Assembly: GCF_009799805.1 (NCBI RefSeq)
Contig: NZ_CP047050.1
Coordinates: forward strand, 1,254,001 to 1,318,000
DNA length: 64,000 nucleotides
Direction of reading: 5' to 3'
DNA from: Myroides phaeus
Lineage (GTDB): Bacteria > Bacteroidota > Bacteroidia > Flavobacteriales > Flavobacteriaceae
Position numbers and translations under genes: made by a program. Positions 9,483-18,163 of this stretch are shown here, piece after piece. Within the stretch, counting starts at the first letter, position 1; each line of letters begins with the position of its first letter. Under the pieces are notes generated by a model that saw only the letters and a list, made by a program, of their open reading frames with translations, did no database searches and was not told the DNA's origin.

Positions 9483-9511
9483 CAAAGATAGTGATTTTGT
9501 ATAAGGACAAA
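9483..9511 (-). promoter_or_regulatory. Promoter of polA
   Basis: Minus-strand TTTG (9511-9508), 17-bp spacer, TATCTTTG (9490-9483), about 40 nt upstream of the polA ATG. It matches TAnnTTTG exactly; the spacer is slightly short. Confidence 0.55.
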
Positions 9512-9596
9512 AGAGCGTACAATGAGTTTCTTTTTTTATAATTTCTAAGGAATATTAAAAGTTGTTAAAGATTTTTTTATACTTTAAACAAAAAGG

Positions 9597-9604
9597 TAAA
9601 TTTG
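9597..9604 (+). promoter_or_regulatory. -7 element for the metallophosphoesterase gene
   Basis: TAAATTTG fits TAnnTTTG and lies 20 bp upstream of the ATG. No clear -33 TTTG is seen at the right distance. Confidence 0.45.
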
Positions 9605-9623
9605 TTATTTATAGATTATTGAT

Positions 9624-10859
9624 ATGGAGACAATTCCTATTTTAGGATTAGTTCTTGTTTTGTGTGAGTTTTATACGTTTCAAGCAGTAAGACAAATAAC
9701 AAAAAGCAAGTTAATGAAAAGGCTATATGTGATTATTTCTGTATTGGTAATAGCATATATCGCTTACGGTTTATCACAATTTGACCGTCATCACGCTAAG
9801 AATCATCAGTCGATGGTTGCTATGGCTTTAGTAGTATTGGTTTATTTACCTAAATTGTTAATTGCACTTTTACTAATTTTTGAAGATTTAACACGAATCG
9901 TTAGAGGGATATTTTCTTTTTTCAAAAGGACTAAAGAAGAGAGAAGCAAGCAAGAAAGTTTTTTACCAGGAAGAAGAAAGTTTGTAGCAAATATCGCTTT
10001 AGGTGTTGCTGCGATTCCATTTTTATCTGTATTGCACGGAATAACAATAGGGCGTTATAAGTTTCAAGTGTATAAACACATTATAGAGTTTGAAGATTTA
10101 CCAGAGGCTTTTGATGGATTTAAGTTTACACATTTGTCTGATATTCACTGTGGAAGTTTTGACAACAAAGAAAAAATTGAATATGCTATTGATTTGATTA
10201 ATCAACAAGAATCAGATGCTTTATTGTTTACAGGAGATATCGTAAATAGTATTGCCGATGAGATGGTACCTTGGTTTGATGTTTTCAAAAAGATAAAAAA
10301 ATATAAATATGGGAAGTATTCAATTTTAGGAAATCACGACTATGGAGATTATGTAAATTGGGATACTAAAGAAGAGCGTGATGCAAACTTCAAGGCAATT
10401 TGCGATATTAGTCCTGCGTTAGGCTTTAAGTTGTTGCGAAATGAAAATGTATGGTTTGAGAAAGACGGACAGCGCATTGCTTTAGTTGGAGTAGAAGATT
10501 GGGGAGTGAAGTTTATGCAGTATGGTGATTTAGACAAAGCGTCAGAAGGCGTAGAGGCAAAAGATTTTAAAATTTTAATGAGTCACGATCCATCACATTG
10601 GGATGCACAAATACGCGGACACAAGAAAAACTTTCAATTGACATTAGCAGGGCATACGCACGGGAGTCAGTTTGGAATAGAGATCCCTGGTTTTATTAAA
10701 TGGAGTCCAATACAATATGTTTATAAACAGTGGGCAGGACTATATGAAAACTTAGGGAAATACATCTATGTTAATCGTGGTTTTGGGTATCACGCCTATC
10801 AAGGTAGAACGGGTATTTGGCCTGAAATAACGGTGATTGAATTAAAGAGAAAAAAGTAA
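9624..10859 (+). CDS. Membrane-anchored metallophosphoesterase (calcineurin-like)
   Basis: Bimetal phosphoesterase of 411 residues. The N-terminal part has hydrophobic segments around 5-20, 34-50 and 68-95. A basic stretch (GRRKFVANIALGVAAIPFL, from about 117) then leads to the catalytic domain. Metal motifs are complete: LSDIHCG (about 170), FTGDIVN, GNHDYG, and the final AGHTHGSQFG. This architecture matches the YkuE/YaeI group, some of which act on UDP-diacylglucosamine or lipid pyrophosphates; the substrate here is not known. The catalytic domain is probably on the periplasmic side (inference). Confidence 0.85.
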   Translation: METIPILGLVLVLCEFYTFQAVRQITKSKLMKRLYVIISVLVIAYIAYGLSQFDRHHAKNHQSMVAMALVVLVYLPKLLIALLLIFEDLTRIVRGIFSFFKRTKEERSKQESFLPGRRKFVANIALGVAAIPFLSVLHGITIGRYKFQVYKHIIEFEDLPEAFDGFKFTHLSDIHCGSFDNKEKIEYAIDLINQQESDALLFTGDIVNSIADEMVPWFDVFKKIKKYKYGKYSILGNHDYGDYVNWDTKEERDANFKAICDISPALGFKLLRNENVWFEKDGQRIALVGVEDWGVKFMQYGDLDKASEGVEAKDFKILMSHDPSHWDAQIRGHKKNFQLTLAGHTHGSQFGIEIPGFIKWSPIQYVYKQWAGLYENLGKYIYVNRGFGYHAYQGRTGIWPEITVIELKRKK

Positions 10860-10879
10860 GGTAATTCTATAAAAAATAA

Positions 10880-10887
10880 TATTTTTG
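10880..10887 (+). promoter_or_regulatory. -7 element for the thioredoxin-like gene
   Basis: TATTTTTG fits TAnnTTTG and lies 40 bp upstream of the ATG at 10928. This suggests that the small gene has its own promoter despite the short gap to the metallophosphoesterase. Confidence 0.4.
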
Positions 10888-10927
10888 TAGAGTAAAAAGA
10901 GTTTAGAGTAAAATAAATTAAAGTTAT

Positions 10928-11221
10928 ATGTCAAAATTTGGAGATTTAGTAACGGCAGAAGTACCGGTGTTAATTCATTTTTTTGCAAAGTGGAATGAAG
11001 CCTGTACAACAATGAATCCAATCCTACACGATGTAGCTGCAATAATGGGGGACAAACTTAAGATTGTTAAGATTGATGTAGAGAAAAATAATGAATTAGT
11101 TGAAGCACTTAGAATTAAACAAGTTCCAACAATGATGTTGTATAAAAGAGGTACAATGATTTGGCGCCAAAGCGGTGTAATGGATGTTAATTCTTTAATC
11201 AGTGTTACTAAGACTTTATAA
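10928..11221 (+). CDS. Thioredoxin-fold protein with only one active-site cysteine
   Basis: Cytoplasmic thioredoxin-like protein of 97 residues. The fold hallmarks are present: VLIHFFAKWNEAC (13-26), KIVKIDVEKN, and the cis-proline loop QVPTMMLY (Pro67). The normal WCGPC is WNEAC: the first (nucleophilic) Cys is replaced by Asn23, and only Cys26 remains. Ordinary disulfide reduction by the dithiol mechanism is therefore not expected. Monothiol chemistry, a binding or chaperone role are options. The stop overlaps the 3' end of the convergent deacetylase gene by 6 bp. Confidence 0.82.
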   Translation: MSKFGDLVTAEVPVLIHFFAKWNEACTTMNPILHDVAAIMGDKLKIVKIDVEKNNELVEALRIKQVPTMMLYKRGTMIWRQSGVMDVNSLISVTKTL

Positions 11222-11839
11222 TATTCCAAAAGAGTAACCTTCCTTGATAAGGTATTCTATTGTTTTTGGTAGTGCATATTTTAAGTTTTTTTCAGCTTTT
11301 ATACTGTCGTGAAAAACAATGATACTACCAGGTTGAATAGCTGAAATAGCGTTTTGGTAACATTTTTCAGAGGAGATATTCTTATCGTAATCTTTTGAAA
11401 TATGTGACCACATAATTATTTCATACCCTCGTTTTAAAAGTTCTTTCCCTTGATTTTGTTTTATTTTACCATAAGGAGGTCTGAATAATAGTTTAGGTAA
11501 AATAGTGTGTTTAGCCATCTCTTCGTGTGCAAGTAGAATGTTTTCTTCATAAGTGATTTTTTCATTCTTCCATCCATTCAAATGATTAAATGTATGGTTT
11601 CCTATGCGATGTTTATATGCTACTATTTGTTTAAATACTTCAGGATGTTTTCGAACATTATCTCCAATACAAAAGAAAGTAGCTTTTATATTGTATTTTT
11701 CCAATAGGTGTAATACCCATTCTGTAATATCTGGAATAGGGCCATCGTCAAAAGTTAAGTAAACAACTTTTTGATCAGTGATGCGCTTCCAAGTATATTT
11801 AGGAAAGAGATACGGAAAAATATGTCTTGATAGATTCAT
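11216..11839 (-). CDS. Polysaccharide deacetylase family protein (NodB-like)
   Basis: Carbohydrate esterase family 4 deacetylase, 207 residues. Motif 1 TFDDGP (29-34; Asp31 and Asp32 as catalytic base and metal ligand) and motif 2 HTFNH (His82, His86) are intact. Motif 3 is RPPYGK (from Arg120), and a late IVFHDS motif provides the catalytic histidine. It removes N- or O-acetyl groups from a glycan such as peptidoglycan; the exact substrate is unknown. No signal peptide is obvious, although the first ~18 residues are somewhat hydrophobic. Single gene, convergent with the thioredoxin-like gene. Confidence 0.88.
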   Translation of the reverse strand: MNLSRHIFPYLFPKYTWKRITDQKVVYLTFDDGPIPDITEWVLHLLEKYNIKATFFCIGDNVRKHPEVFKQIVAYKHRIGNHTFNHLNGWKNEKITYEENILLAHEEMAKHTILPKLLFRPPYGKIKQNQGKELLKRGYEIIMWSHISKDYDKNISSEKCYQNAISAIQPGSIIVFHDSIKAEKNLKYALPKTIEYLIKEGYSFGIL

Positions 11840-11850
11840 AATTCAAAGAT

Positions 11851-11888
11851 AAAAAAAAGAGTAGTTAACCAAATAACTACTCTTTTTT
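11851..11888 (-). terminator. Intrinsic terminator of the RND efflux operon
   Basis: Stem AAAAGAGTAGTTA with its complement, 5-6-nt loop, flanked by A- and T-runs. It follows the outer-membrane factor gene on the minus strand. Confidence 0.8.
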
Positions 11889-11912
11889 AATGAATAACAA
11901 TTAACAATTAAA

Positions 11913-13322
11913 TTATTTTATACCACCACCCACAGCTCTGTACAATTGTACAATTGAGGTAAGTTGAGATAATTCTGTATTAATGTAAGCAAGTTGAGCG
12001 GCAAGTGCACTTTCTCTTGCTGTAAGAACATCAAGATAAGTAGCCATACCATTCACTAACAATTCTTCAGAGTATTCAGTTGCTTTTTCATAAGCCTCAT
12101 ACTCTTGTTTTTTCAATGTCAACTTGTTAGTTGAATTTTCAAAAGAATACAATGCGTCAGAAACTTCTTTAGATGCATTTAATATTGCCTTTCTGTAAGT
12201 TAAATACGCTGTTTCTTGTTTTGCTTGTGCAACTTGGTGTTGCGTTCTAATCTGTCTACCATTAAATAATGGTTGCGTAAGCCCACCAATGATATTAGCA
12301 AAGAATGAGTTTGTATCAAACAATTTAGAGAAATCAACACTTTGTAATCCACCATTTGCCGTTAAACGGATTGAAGGGTAGAAGTTACTACGAGCTACAT
12401 TAGTTAATTCAAAAGCATTTACTAAACCATATTCAGCAGCTCTTACATCAGGTCTATTGCTTAATAATTGCATTGGTACCCCAACAGAAAGATCTGTGTT
12501 TAGTTTTTGGTCAAGTAAGCTACCTCTTTCAACCTTATCAGGAGTTCCACCTAATAAAATACTAAAAGCATTCTCTGTTAGTTTGATATTAGTTTCAAGG
12601 TCTATAAGCAAAGCCTTAGCGTTGAATAACTGTGCTTGTGTTTGTTTAACAGCAACTTCATTAACCTTTCCAGCTTCTTTTAACGCTTCGATAGTCTCTA
12701 AACTGTTTGTTCTATTGATAATAGTTTGTTCAGTTACTTTCTTTTGTTGGTCTAAAGCTAACAATTGGAAATAAGTTGTTGAAATAGTAGAAATAAGCTG
12801 AGTTTTCACAGCTTGATGAGCAGATACAGTTTGTAAGTACCCAGCAGCAAAAGCTCTTTTATTACTACGAATTTTTCCCCATACATCAAGTTCCCAAGAG
12901 AATGAACCTGTAACATCATACAAGTCGTTTTTTACTCTTGTATAACCGATCATTTGCCCTGTAATAGAGTTTTTAGATTGGTTTGAGTGTGTATAGTTAG
13001 CACCAAGATTTAATGTAGGAGCATATCCCCATTTCCCTTGTTGCATATATGCTTGAGCAGCATTAATATTTTGTAATGCTATTCTAATATCTAAGTTGTT
13101 CTCTAATCCTTTCTCGATATAATCAACTAAAATAGGGTCAGAGAATAACTCTTTCCATGACATATTTGCCATAGAAAGAGTGTCTTGAGATATTTTATCA
13201 GAACGGTATTGTTGCTCATCAATTACTTCAGGTCTATCATACGTTTTTGCAACGAAACAAGACTGCATAGTAAGTGCTAAAAGCGCAACCGGTAATACTC
13301 TATATAATGTTTGTTTTTTCAT
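11913..13322 (-). CDS. RND efflux outer-membrane factor lipoprotein (OprM/NodT family)
   Basis: Outer-membrane channel that completes the tripartite pump, 469 residues. I use the ATG at 13320-13322, one base from the pump stop codon. It gives a lipoprotein signal (LLALTMQSC, Cys22); the longer frame merely extends into the pump gene. Two repeated TolC-type OEP domains are seen: LENNLDIRIALQNINAAQA near 80-100 and SNRPDVRAAEYGLVNAFE near 310. It is last in the operon before a terminator. Confidence 0.93.
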   Translation of the reverse strand: MKKQTLYRVLPVALLALTMQSCFVAKTYDRPEVIDEQQYRSDKISQDTLSMANMSWKELFSDPILVDYIEKGLENNLDIRIALQNINAAQAYMQQGKWGYAPTLNLGANYTHSNQSKNSITGQMIGYTRVKNDLYDVTGSFSWELDVWGKIRSNKRAFAAGYLQTVSAHQAVKTQLISTISTTYFQLLALDQQKKVTEQTIINRTNSLETIEALKEAGKVNEVAVKQTQAQLFNAKALLIDLETNIKLTENAFSILLGGTPDKVERGSLLDQKLNTDLSVGVPMQLLSNRPDVRAAEYGLVNAFELTNVARSNFYPSIRLTANGGLQSVDFSKLFDTNSFFANIIGGLTQPLFNGRQIRTQHQVAQAKQETAYLTYRKAILNASKEVSDALYSFENSTNKLTLKKQEYEAYEKATEYSEELLVNGMATYLDVLTARESALAAQLAYINTELSQLTSIVQLYRAVGGGIK

Positions 13323-13323
13323 A

Positions 13324-16300
13324 TTATCCTTGCTTAATCTCTTCAAATTTGATTGGTTTAATTTTCTCTTGAAGATATTGGAATATTGCATATAAAACAG
13401 GAATAACGAATACCCCAATGATAGTACCAATTAATAAACCAAATGCAGCTCCAGTACCAATAGATCTGTTTCCTACATCACCAACACCTTTTGCAAATAC
13501 CAATGGCATTAATCCTAAGATGAAGGCAAATGATGTCATTAAAATTGGTCTTAAACGCGCTTTCGCACCGTTGATAGCTGACTCAGCAATTGATTCACCA
13601 TGTTTACGTCTTTGAACCGCAAACTCAACGATAAGAATGGCGTTCTTCGCAAGAAGACCAACCAGCATGACCAGGGCAATTTGGAAGTAAATATTGTTTT
13701 CTAATCCTGCAAATTTCTGAGCAATGAAAGCTCCCATAATACCTGTAGGTAAAGAGAAAATTACAGCAAAAGGCAATAAATAACTTTCGTATTGAGCAGC
13801 CAATAAGAAGTAAACGAATACCACACATAAGAAGAAAATAATGATAGTTTGTGAACCAGCGTTAATCTCTTCACGAGTAAGACCTGTAAAGTCAATACTG
13901 TAGTTTGATGATAAAGTTTGTTCTGCAACTTCTTGGATTGCTTTAATAGCATCTCCTGAACTGTAACCAGGTTTTGGAGCACCAGCTACGTTTGAAGATG
14001 TAAATAAGTTGTAACGGTTAATTGACTGTGGTCCGTACACTTTTTTCAAATTAACGAACTGTGTAATCGGAGTCATTTCACCTGTTGCTGTTCTTACATA
14101 AATATCACTTAAGCTATTTACATCTGAACGATATTCTGGTAATGATTGAACCATTACACGGTATTGTTTACCAAAACGTGTAAAGTCAGCCGCATAAATA
14201 CCTCCAATATATCCTTGTAATGCAGAGAAGATGTCATTTACTAATACACCAGATTCTTTTGCTCTTGGAATATTAAGATCTAATTCATACTGTGCATAGT
14301 TCGTATTGAAAGAAGATTGTGCATATAAAATCTCAGGACGTTGCATTAAAGCACCTAAGTATTCTTTTGATTTTTCGTCAAAGTGCGTTAAGTCACCTCC
14401 AGATTTATCTAATAATTTCATTTCAAAACCAGAAGACATACCAAAACCAGGGATACTTGGTGGTTGGAAGAAAATCATTCTCGCATCTTGGAACTGCGTA
14501 GCAGCGATACCAAATAATTTACCAATTACAACATCAGTAGCTAATTCTGGTGTAGTTCTTTTTTCGAAAGGCAATAGTTTAATCATCGCCATACCGTAGT
14601 TAGAACCTTGTCCGTTAATGAAAGAGAATCCAGATACAACGGTTACCCCATCAACTCCTGGAATATTTTCAACGATTTTAGAGAACTCTTGTTGTAAACT
14701 TACTACACGGTCTTGAGATGCACCTGCAGGTAGTTCAATGTTCCCCATAATAAACCCTCTATCCTCATTAGGAACGAATCCTGAAGGCATTGTTTTAGAC
14801 GCATAGAATGTAAGTCCAATACAAGCAAAAAGGATTAAGAAAGTTACCCATTTATGTTTTAATAAGAACTTGAATGAGTTACCATATTTTTGTGTTAGAC
14901 GGTTAAATCCTACGTTGAAAGCATCAAAGAAACGTTGAATAAAGTTTCTCTTTTTACCTTCTTTACTTCCGTGTTGTTTTAAGAAAACCGCACATAAAGC
15001 AGGACTCAATGTCAAGGCATTTACTGCAGAAATAATAATAGCCACAATTAAGGTAATACCAAATTGTTTGTAGAATACTCCTGTAGGACCTGAGATAAAT
15101 GTTACAGGAATAAATACCGCCGACATTACTAAAGTAATCGAGATAATTGCTCCAGAAATCTCACCCATTGTATTGATACTCGCGTCTAAAGCTTCTTGGC
15201 CTGTTTCTTCCATTTTCGCGTGAACGGCCTCGACAACAACGATGGCATCATCCACCACAATACCAATGGCCAGTACAAGTGCGAAAAGCGTAAGTAAGTT
15301 CAATGAGAATCCAAATACATTCAAGAAGAAGAATGTACCTACAATTGCCACAGGAACTGCAATAAGAGGAATTAACGTAGATCTAATATCTTGTAAGAAG
15401 ATGTAAACTACTACGAATACTAAGATAAATGCTTCAATTAAGGTGTGAACCACTTTACTAATCGATGCATCTAAGAATTCGTTTGTATCCATCAATACTT
15501 TGTACTCTAAACCGTCAGGTAAGTTTTTACCTAATCGCTCTAATTGCACGTGTAAGTCTTGAATAATTTCCTGTGCGTTAGAACCAGGCGTTTGGTAAAT
15601 TGCCATAGCAACAGCAGGATGTCCATCAAGAGCAGAACTACCTACATAAGATTGAGCTCCTAATTCAATATTAGCAACATCTTTTAATCTTAAGATTTGT
15701 CCGTTGTTTAATGACTTAACAACAATATTTTCATATTGTTCTTGTGTTTTATATCTACCACTATATTTGATAACATATTGGAAAGCCTCCCCGTTATTTT
15801 CACCTAACTGTCCAGCTGTAGCCTCCAAACTTTGTTCGTTTAATACACGTACAACATCAGAAGGGACTAAGTTATAAGCCTTCATTTTTACAGGGTCAAT
15901 CCAGATACGCATCGAGTAGTTTCTCGATCCAAATGCTTGTGCATCTCCAACACCACTAACACGTTTTAACTCAGGAATAACGTTAATATTCATGTAGTTT
16001 TGAATGTAGATAGCATCGTAATTTGGACTTGTAGAATAGAAAGACAAGAACATTAAAGCACTGGTTTGCTGTTTCTGAGTAGTTACCCCAGAACGAGTTA
16101 CCTCTGCTGGTAATAACGGTGTAGCACGAGCCACACGGTTTTGTACGTTTACCGCAGCAATATCAGGATCAACCCCTTGCTTAAATACAACTTGAATACT
16201 TGCACTACCATCATTACTTGCAGTAGATGTAATATAGTCCATGTTTTCAACCCCATTCACTTGTTCTTCGATTGGGATAATCACAGATTGCATCACCGTT

Positions 16301-16464
16301 TCAGCATTCGCTCCAGGATAAGCTGCAGCAATCTGAACTGTCGGTGGTGCAATATCAGGATATTGCGTCACAGGAAGTGCTGATAGTCCCAGCACCCCTA
16401 AGATTACTATTAAGATAGAAATTACTGTAGATAATACAGGTCTTTCAATAAAAGTTTTTAACAT
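13324..16464 (-). CDS. RND multidrug efflux transporter, inner-membrane pump (HAE1/AcrB family)
   Basis: Proton-driven trimeric exporter of 1046 residues, the usual AcrB length. Twelve membrane segments are arranged as 1+5+1+5 around two large periplasmic loops. The proton-relay aspartates are present in IGIVVDDAIVVVEAV (about 400-415), and the paired Lys is in VGLLAKNAILIVEFA (about 935-950). The N-terminus FIERPVLSTVISILIVILG is typical. Likely substrates are hydrophobic drugs, dyes and bile-type detergents; specificity cannot be read from the sequence. It lies 3 bp downstream of the adaptor gene. Confidence 0.96.
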   Translation of the reverse strand: MLKTFIERPVLSTVISILIVILGVLGLSALPVTQYPDIAPPTVQIAAAYPGANAETVMQSVIIPIEEQVNGVENMDYITSTASNDGSASIQVVFKQGVDPDIAAVNVQNRVARATPLLPAEVTRSGVTTQKQQTSALMFLSFYSTSPNYDAIYIQNYMNINVIPELKRVSGVGDAQAFGSRNYSMRIWIDPVKMKAYNLVPSDVVRVLNEQSLEATAGQLGENNGEAFQYVIKYSGRYKTQEQYENIVVKSLNNGQILRLKDVANIELGAQSYVGSSALDGHPAVAMAIYQTPGSNAQEIIQDLHVQLERLGKNLPDGLEYKVLMDTNEFLDASISKVVHTLIEAFILVFVVVYIFLQDIRSTLIPLIAVPVAIVGTFFFLNVFGFSLNLLTLFALVLAIGIVVDDAIVVVEAVHAKMEETGQEALDASINTMGEISGAIISITLVMSAVFIPVTFISGPTGVFYKQFGITLIVAIIISAVNALTLSPALCAVFLKQHGSKEGKKRNFIQRFFDAFNVGFNRLTQKYGNSFKFLLKHKWVTFLILFACIGLTFYASKTMPSGFVPNEDRGFIMGNIELPAGASQDRVVSLQQEFSKIVENIPGVDGVTVVSGFSFINGQGSNYGMAMIKLLPFEKRTTPELATDVVIGKLFGIAATQFQDARMIFFQPPSIPGFGMSSGFEMKLLDKSGGDLTHFDEKSKEYLGALMQRPEILYAQSSFNTNYAQYELDLNIPRAKESGVLVNDIFSALQGYIGGIYAADFTRFGKQYRVMVQSLPEYRSDVNSLSDIYVRTATGEMTPITQFVNLKKVYGPQSINRYNLFTSSNVAGAPKPGYSSGDAIKAIQEVAEQTLSSNYSIDFTGLTREEINAGSQTIIIFFLCVVFVYFLLAAQYESYLLPFAVIFSLPTGIMGAFIAQKFAGLENNIYFQIALVMLVGLLAKNAILIVEFAVQRRKHGESIAESAINGAKARLRPILMTSFAFILGLMPLVFAKGVGDVGNRSIGTGAAFGLLIGTIIGVFVIPVLYAIFQYLQEKIKPIKFEEIKQG

Positions 16465-16467
16465 AGT

Positions 16468-17622
16468 TTAAAACGTTGTGTGAATGTTTTCATTAATAGA
16501 CTCAAATTTCACTGGCTGTGGTGTGATAGCAGTTCCAGGTCTTAATGTACCTAAACCAGCACCAACAATTTTGTCTCCTTGTTTTAGTCCTTCTTTAACA
16601 ACAGCAAGTTTGTTTACACGATCAATAACTTCGATTTTAGCTGCTTTAGCTGTATCGTTAACCACTGCAAACACATATACTTGTCCTTGTTGCTCGAATG
16701 TAGCAGACTCAGGAACAACCACAACATCTTTATGTTCTTGAGGAACTAATAATTTACCGCTGTTTCCGTTGCTTAAAATATGTCCACTATTTGGGAAAAG
16801 AGCACGTACTTGAACAGTACCAGTAGCAGTGTTTATTTGCCCTGTAATTGTTTCAATTTTACCAGGTGTTTCATACGTTTGTCCGTTTGCAAGCACAAGT
16901 TTAACTTCAGGTAAATTAGCTACTTTTTCTTTCAATGATTTTCCAGGAATATTTTCCAAGAAGTTGAAATAATCTTTTTCATTCATTGAGAAGTAGGCAA
17001 ACATTTCGCTATCGTCAGAAACAATAGTTAATGGATTTGGATCACTTGGGCTAACAAGAGAACCAACACGGTAATTGATAGCTCCAACGATTCCGTCAAT
17101 AGGACTTTTAATGATAGAGTAATCAATATTTGCAACAATGCTTTGGTGTTGTGCTTTAGCAGCAGCTAATTGACTTTTAGCACTTGCTAAGTTTGCCTCA
17201 GCAGTTTTTAATTCAATAGCACTGATAATTCCCTTTTGCACAAGAGGTGTCAATTTATCAACATTAACTTGAGCAACGCTTACTTGAGCTTCAGCAGTTC
17301 TGACAGAAGCTTTAGCAGCATCAGCACTTTCATTAAGCATATTTGTTTCAAGTCTGAAAAGAGGTTGTCCTTTTTTCACGATAGAACCTTCGTCAACATA
17401 TAATTCCTGAATATATCCAGCAATTTTAGCTCTAACACTACTTGTCGTTTTACCTTGAATTGTTGTTGGAAAAGTATTGTAACCTATAACATTCTGTGTA
17501 GGTACTTCAATTACTTTGTATGGCATTGGGCCATGTGCAGGAGCTTGCTGATCTTTTTTTCCACAAGATGTAACGCTTATTGCAAGCGTTGCAAGAACTG
17601 TAGTATAGAAATAACGTTTCAT
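16468..17622 (-). CDS. RND efflux periplasmic adaptor (membrane fusion protein, AcrA family)
   Basis: Links the inner-membrane pump to the outer-membrane factor. 384 residues with a lipoprotein signal (LAISVTSC, Cys20). The biotinyl-lipoyl half-motifs flank an alpha-hairpin (VRAKIAGYIQELYVDEGSIVKKGQPLF and, later, YSIIKSPIDGIVGAINY). The beta-barrel and membrane-proximal domains follow, ending QGDKIVGAGLGTLRPG. First structural gene after the regulator (8-bp gap). Organisation adaptor-pump-channel is standard. Confidence 0.95.
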   Translation of the reverse strand: MKRYFYTTVLATLAISVTSCGKKDQQAPAHGPMPYKVIEVPTQNVIGYNTFPTTIQGKTTSSVRAKIAGYIQELYVDEGSIVKKGQPLFRLETNMLNESADAAKASVRTAEAQVSVAQVNVDKLTPLVQKGIISAIELKTAEANLASAKSQLAAAKAQHQSIVANIDYSIIKSPIDGIVGAINYRVGSLVSPSDPNPLTIVSDDSEMFAYFSMNEKDYFNFLENIPGKSLKEKVANLPEVKLVLANGQTYETPGKIETITGQINTATGTVQVRALFPNSGHILSNGNSGKLLVPQEHKDVVVVPESATFEQQGQVYVFAVVNDTAKAAKIEVIDRVNKLAVVKEGLKQGDKIVGAGLGTLRPGTAITPQPVKFESINENIHTTF

Positions 17623-17630
17623 ATAATAAC

Positions 17631-18104
17631 TTAATTTGTACTTTTTAGTTTTTCAATTGTTTTTGTGAGTTGTGATATACTTTCTTCTAAGTGTTCAATG
17701 TATAAATTCATCTTCCCTTGACAGTTGTTAGAATTAATCATTCCTTCTTCTAAGTAGTTTTTCATTTTCAAACTTAGAATTTGTTCTCTGTCCAGTAAGT
17801 CTTTAATTAATTGTAGTCTTATCGTTATATAATTAGGGTTTAACCTAAAAAAACGTTTCCGTTCGTCAATCTTATTAAAATGTTCAATTTGATTGTTTGA
17901 TATCAATAGATTCAAACTTGTAGAAACAGAACTTTTACTTGCGTTTAGTTTTTCAACTAACTCATCAAAAGTCACACCATCTCTATTATTGTTAAACATA
18001 ATATAAGTGTAAATCTGTGCTGTCAATGGAGAAAAGTGGTAAACTAACTCGTAATGGGCACAGTAATCTTGAAATAAATCAACTAATCTTTGATCGTATT
18101 GCAT
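17631..18104 (-). CDS. MarR/GbsR-type transcriptional regulator of the efflux operon
   Basis: Winged-helix DNA-binding protein of 157 residues. I use the ATG at 18102-18104: the longer frame to 18230 would read through the promoter. The helix-turn-helix lies around 35-80 (TFDELVEKLNASKSSVSTSLNLLI). A wing with DERKRFFRLN follows, then a C-terminal helical dimerisation region (about 110-157), as in GbsR-like regulators. As first gene of the operon, behind a 24-bp palindrome in its own promoter, it is very probably an autorepressor that also controls the pump. The inducer is unknown. Confidence 0.88.
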   Translation of the reverse strand: MQYDQRLVDLFQDYCAHYELVYHFSPLTAQIYTYIMFNNNRDGVTFDELVEKLNASKSSVSTSLNLLISNNQIEHFNKIDERKRFFRLNPNYITIRLQLIKDLLDREQILSLKMKNYLEEGMINSNNCQGKMNLYIEHLEESISQLTKTIEKLKSTN

Positions 18105-18128
18105 CTTATATATTACATAATTAAGGTG

Positions 18129-18163
18129 CAAATATAGTGTTAGTTTTGTAATTACCGAACTAA
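18129..18163 (-). promoter_or_regulatory. Efflux-operon promoter with palindromic operator
   Basis: The -7 element TATATTTG (minus strand, 18136-18129) is a perfect TAnnTTTG. Three bases upstream begins a 24-bp palindrome (18140-18163) with arms TTAGTT and AACTAA around GTAATTAC; 22 of 24 positions are self-complementary. It fills the -7/-33 spacer and covers the -33 region. An extra AACTAA half-site lies at 18167-18172. A repressor bound here would block RNA polymerase. That the adjacent GbsR-type protein binds it is inference. Confidence 0.75.
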
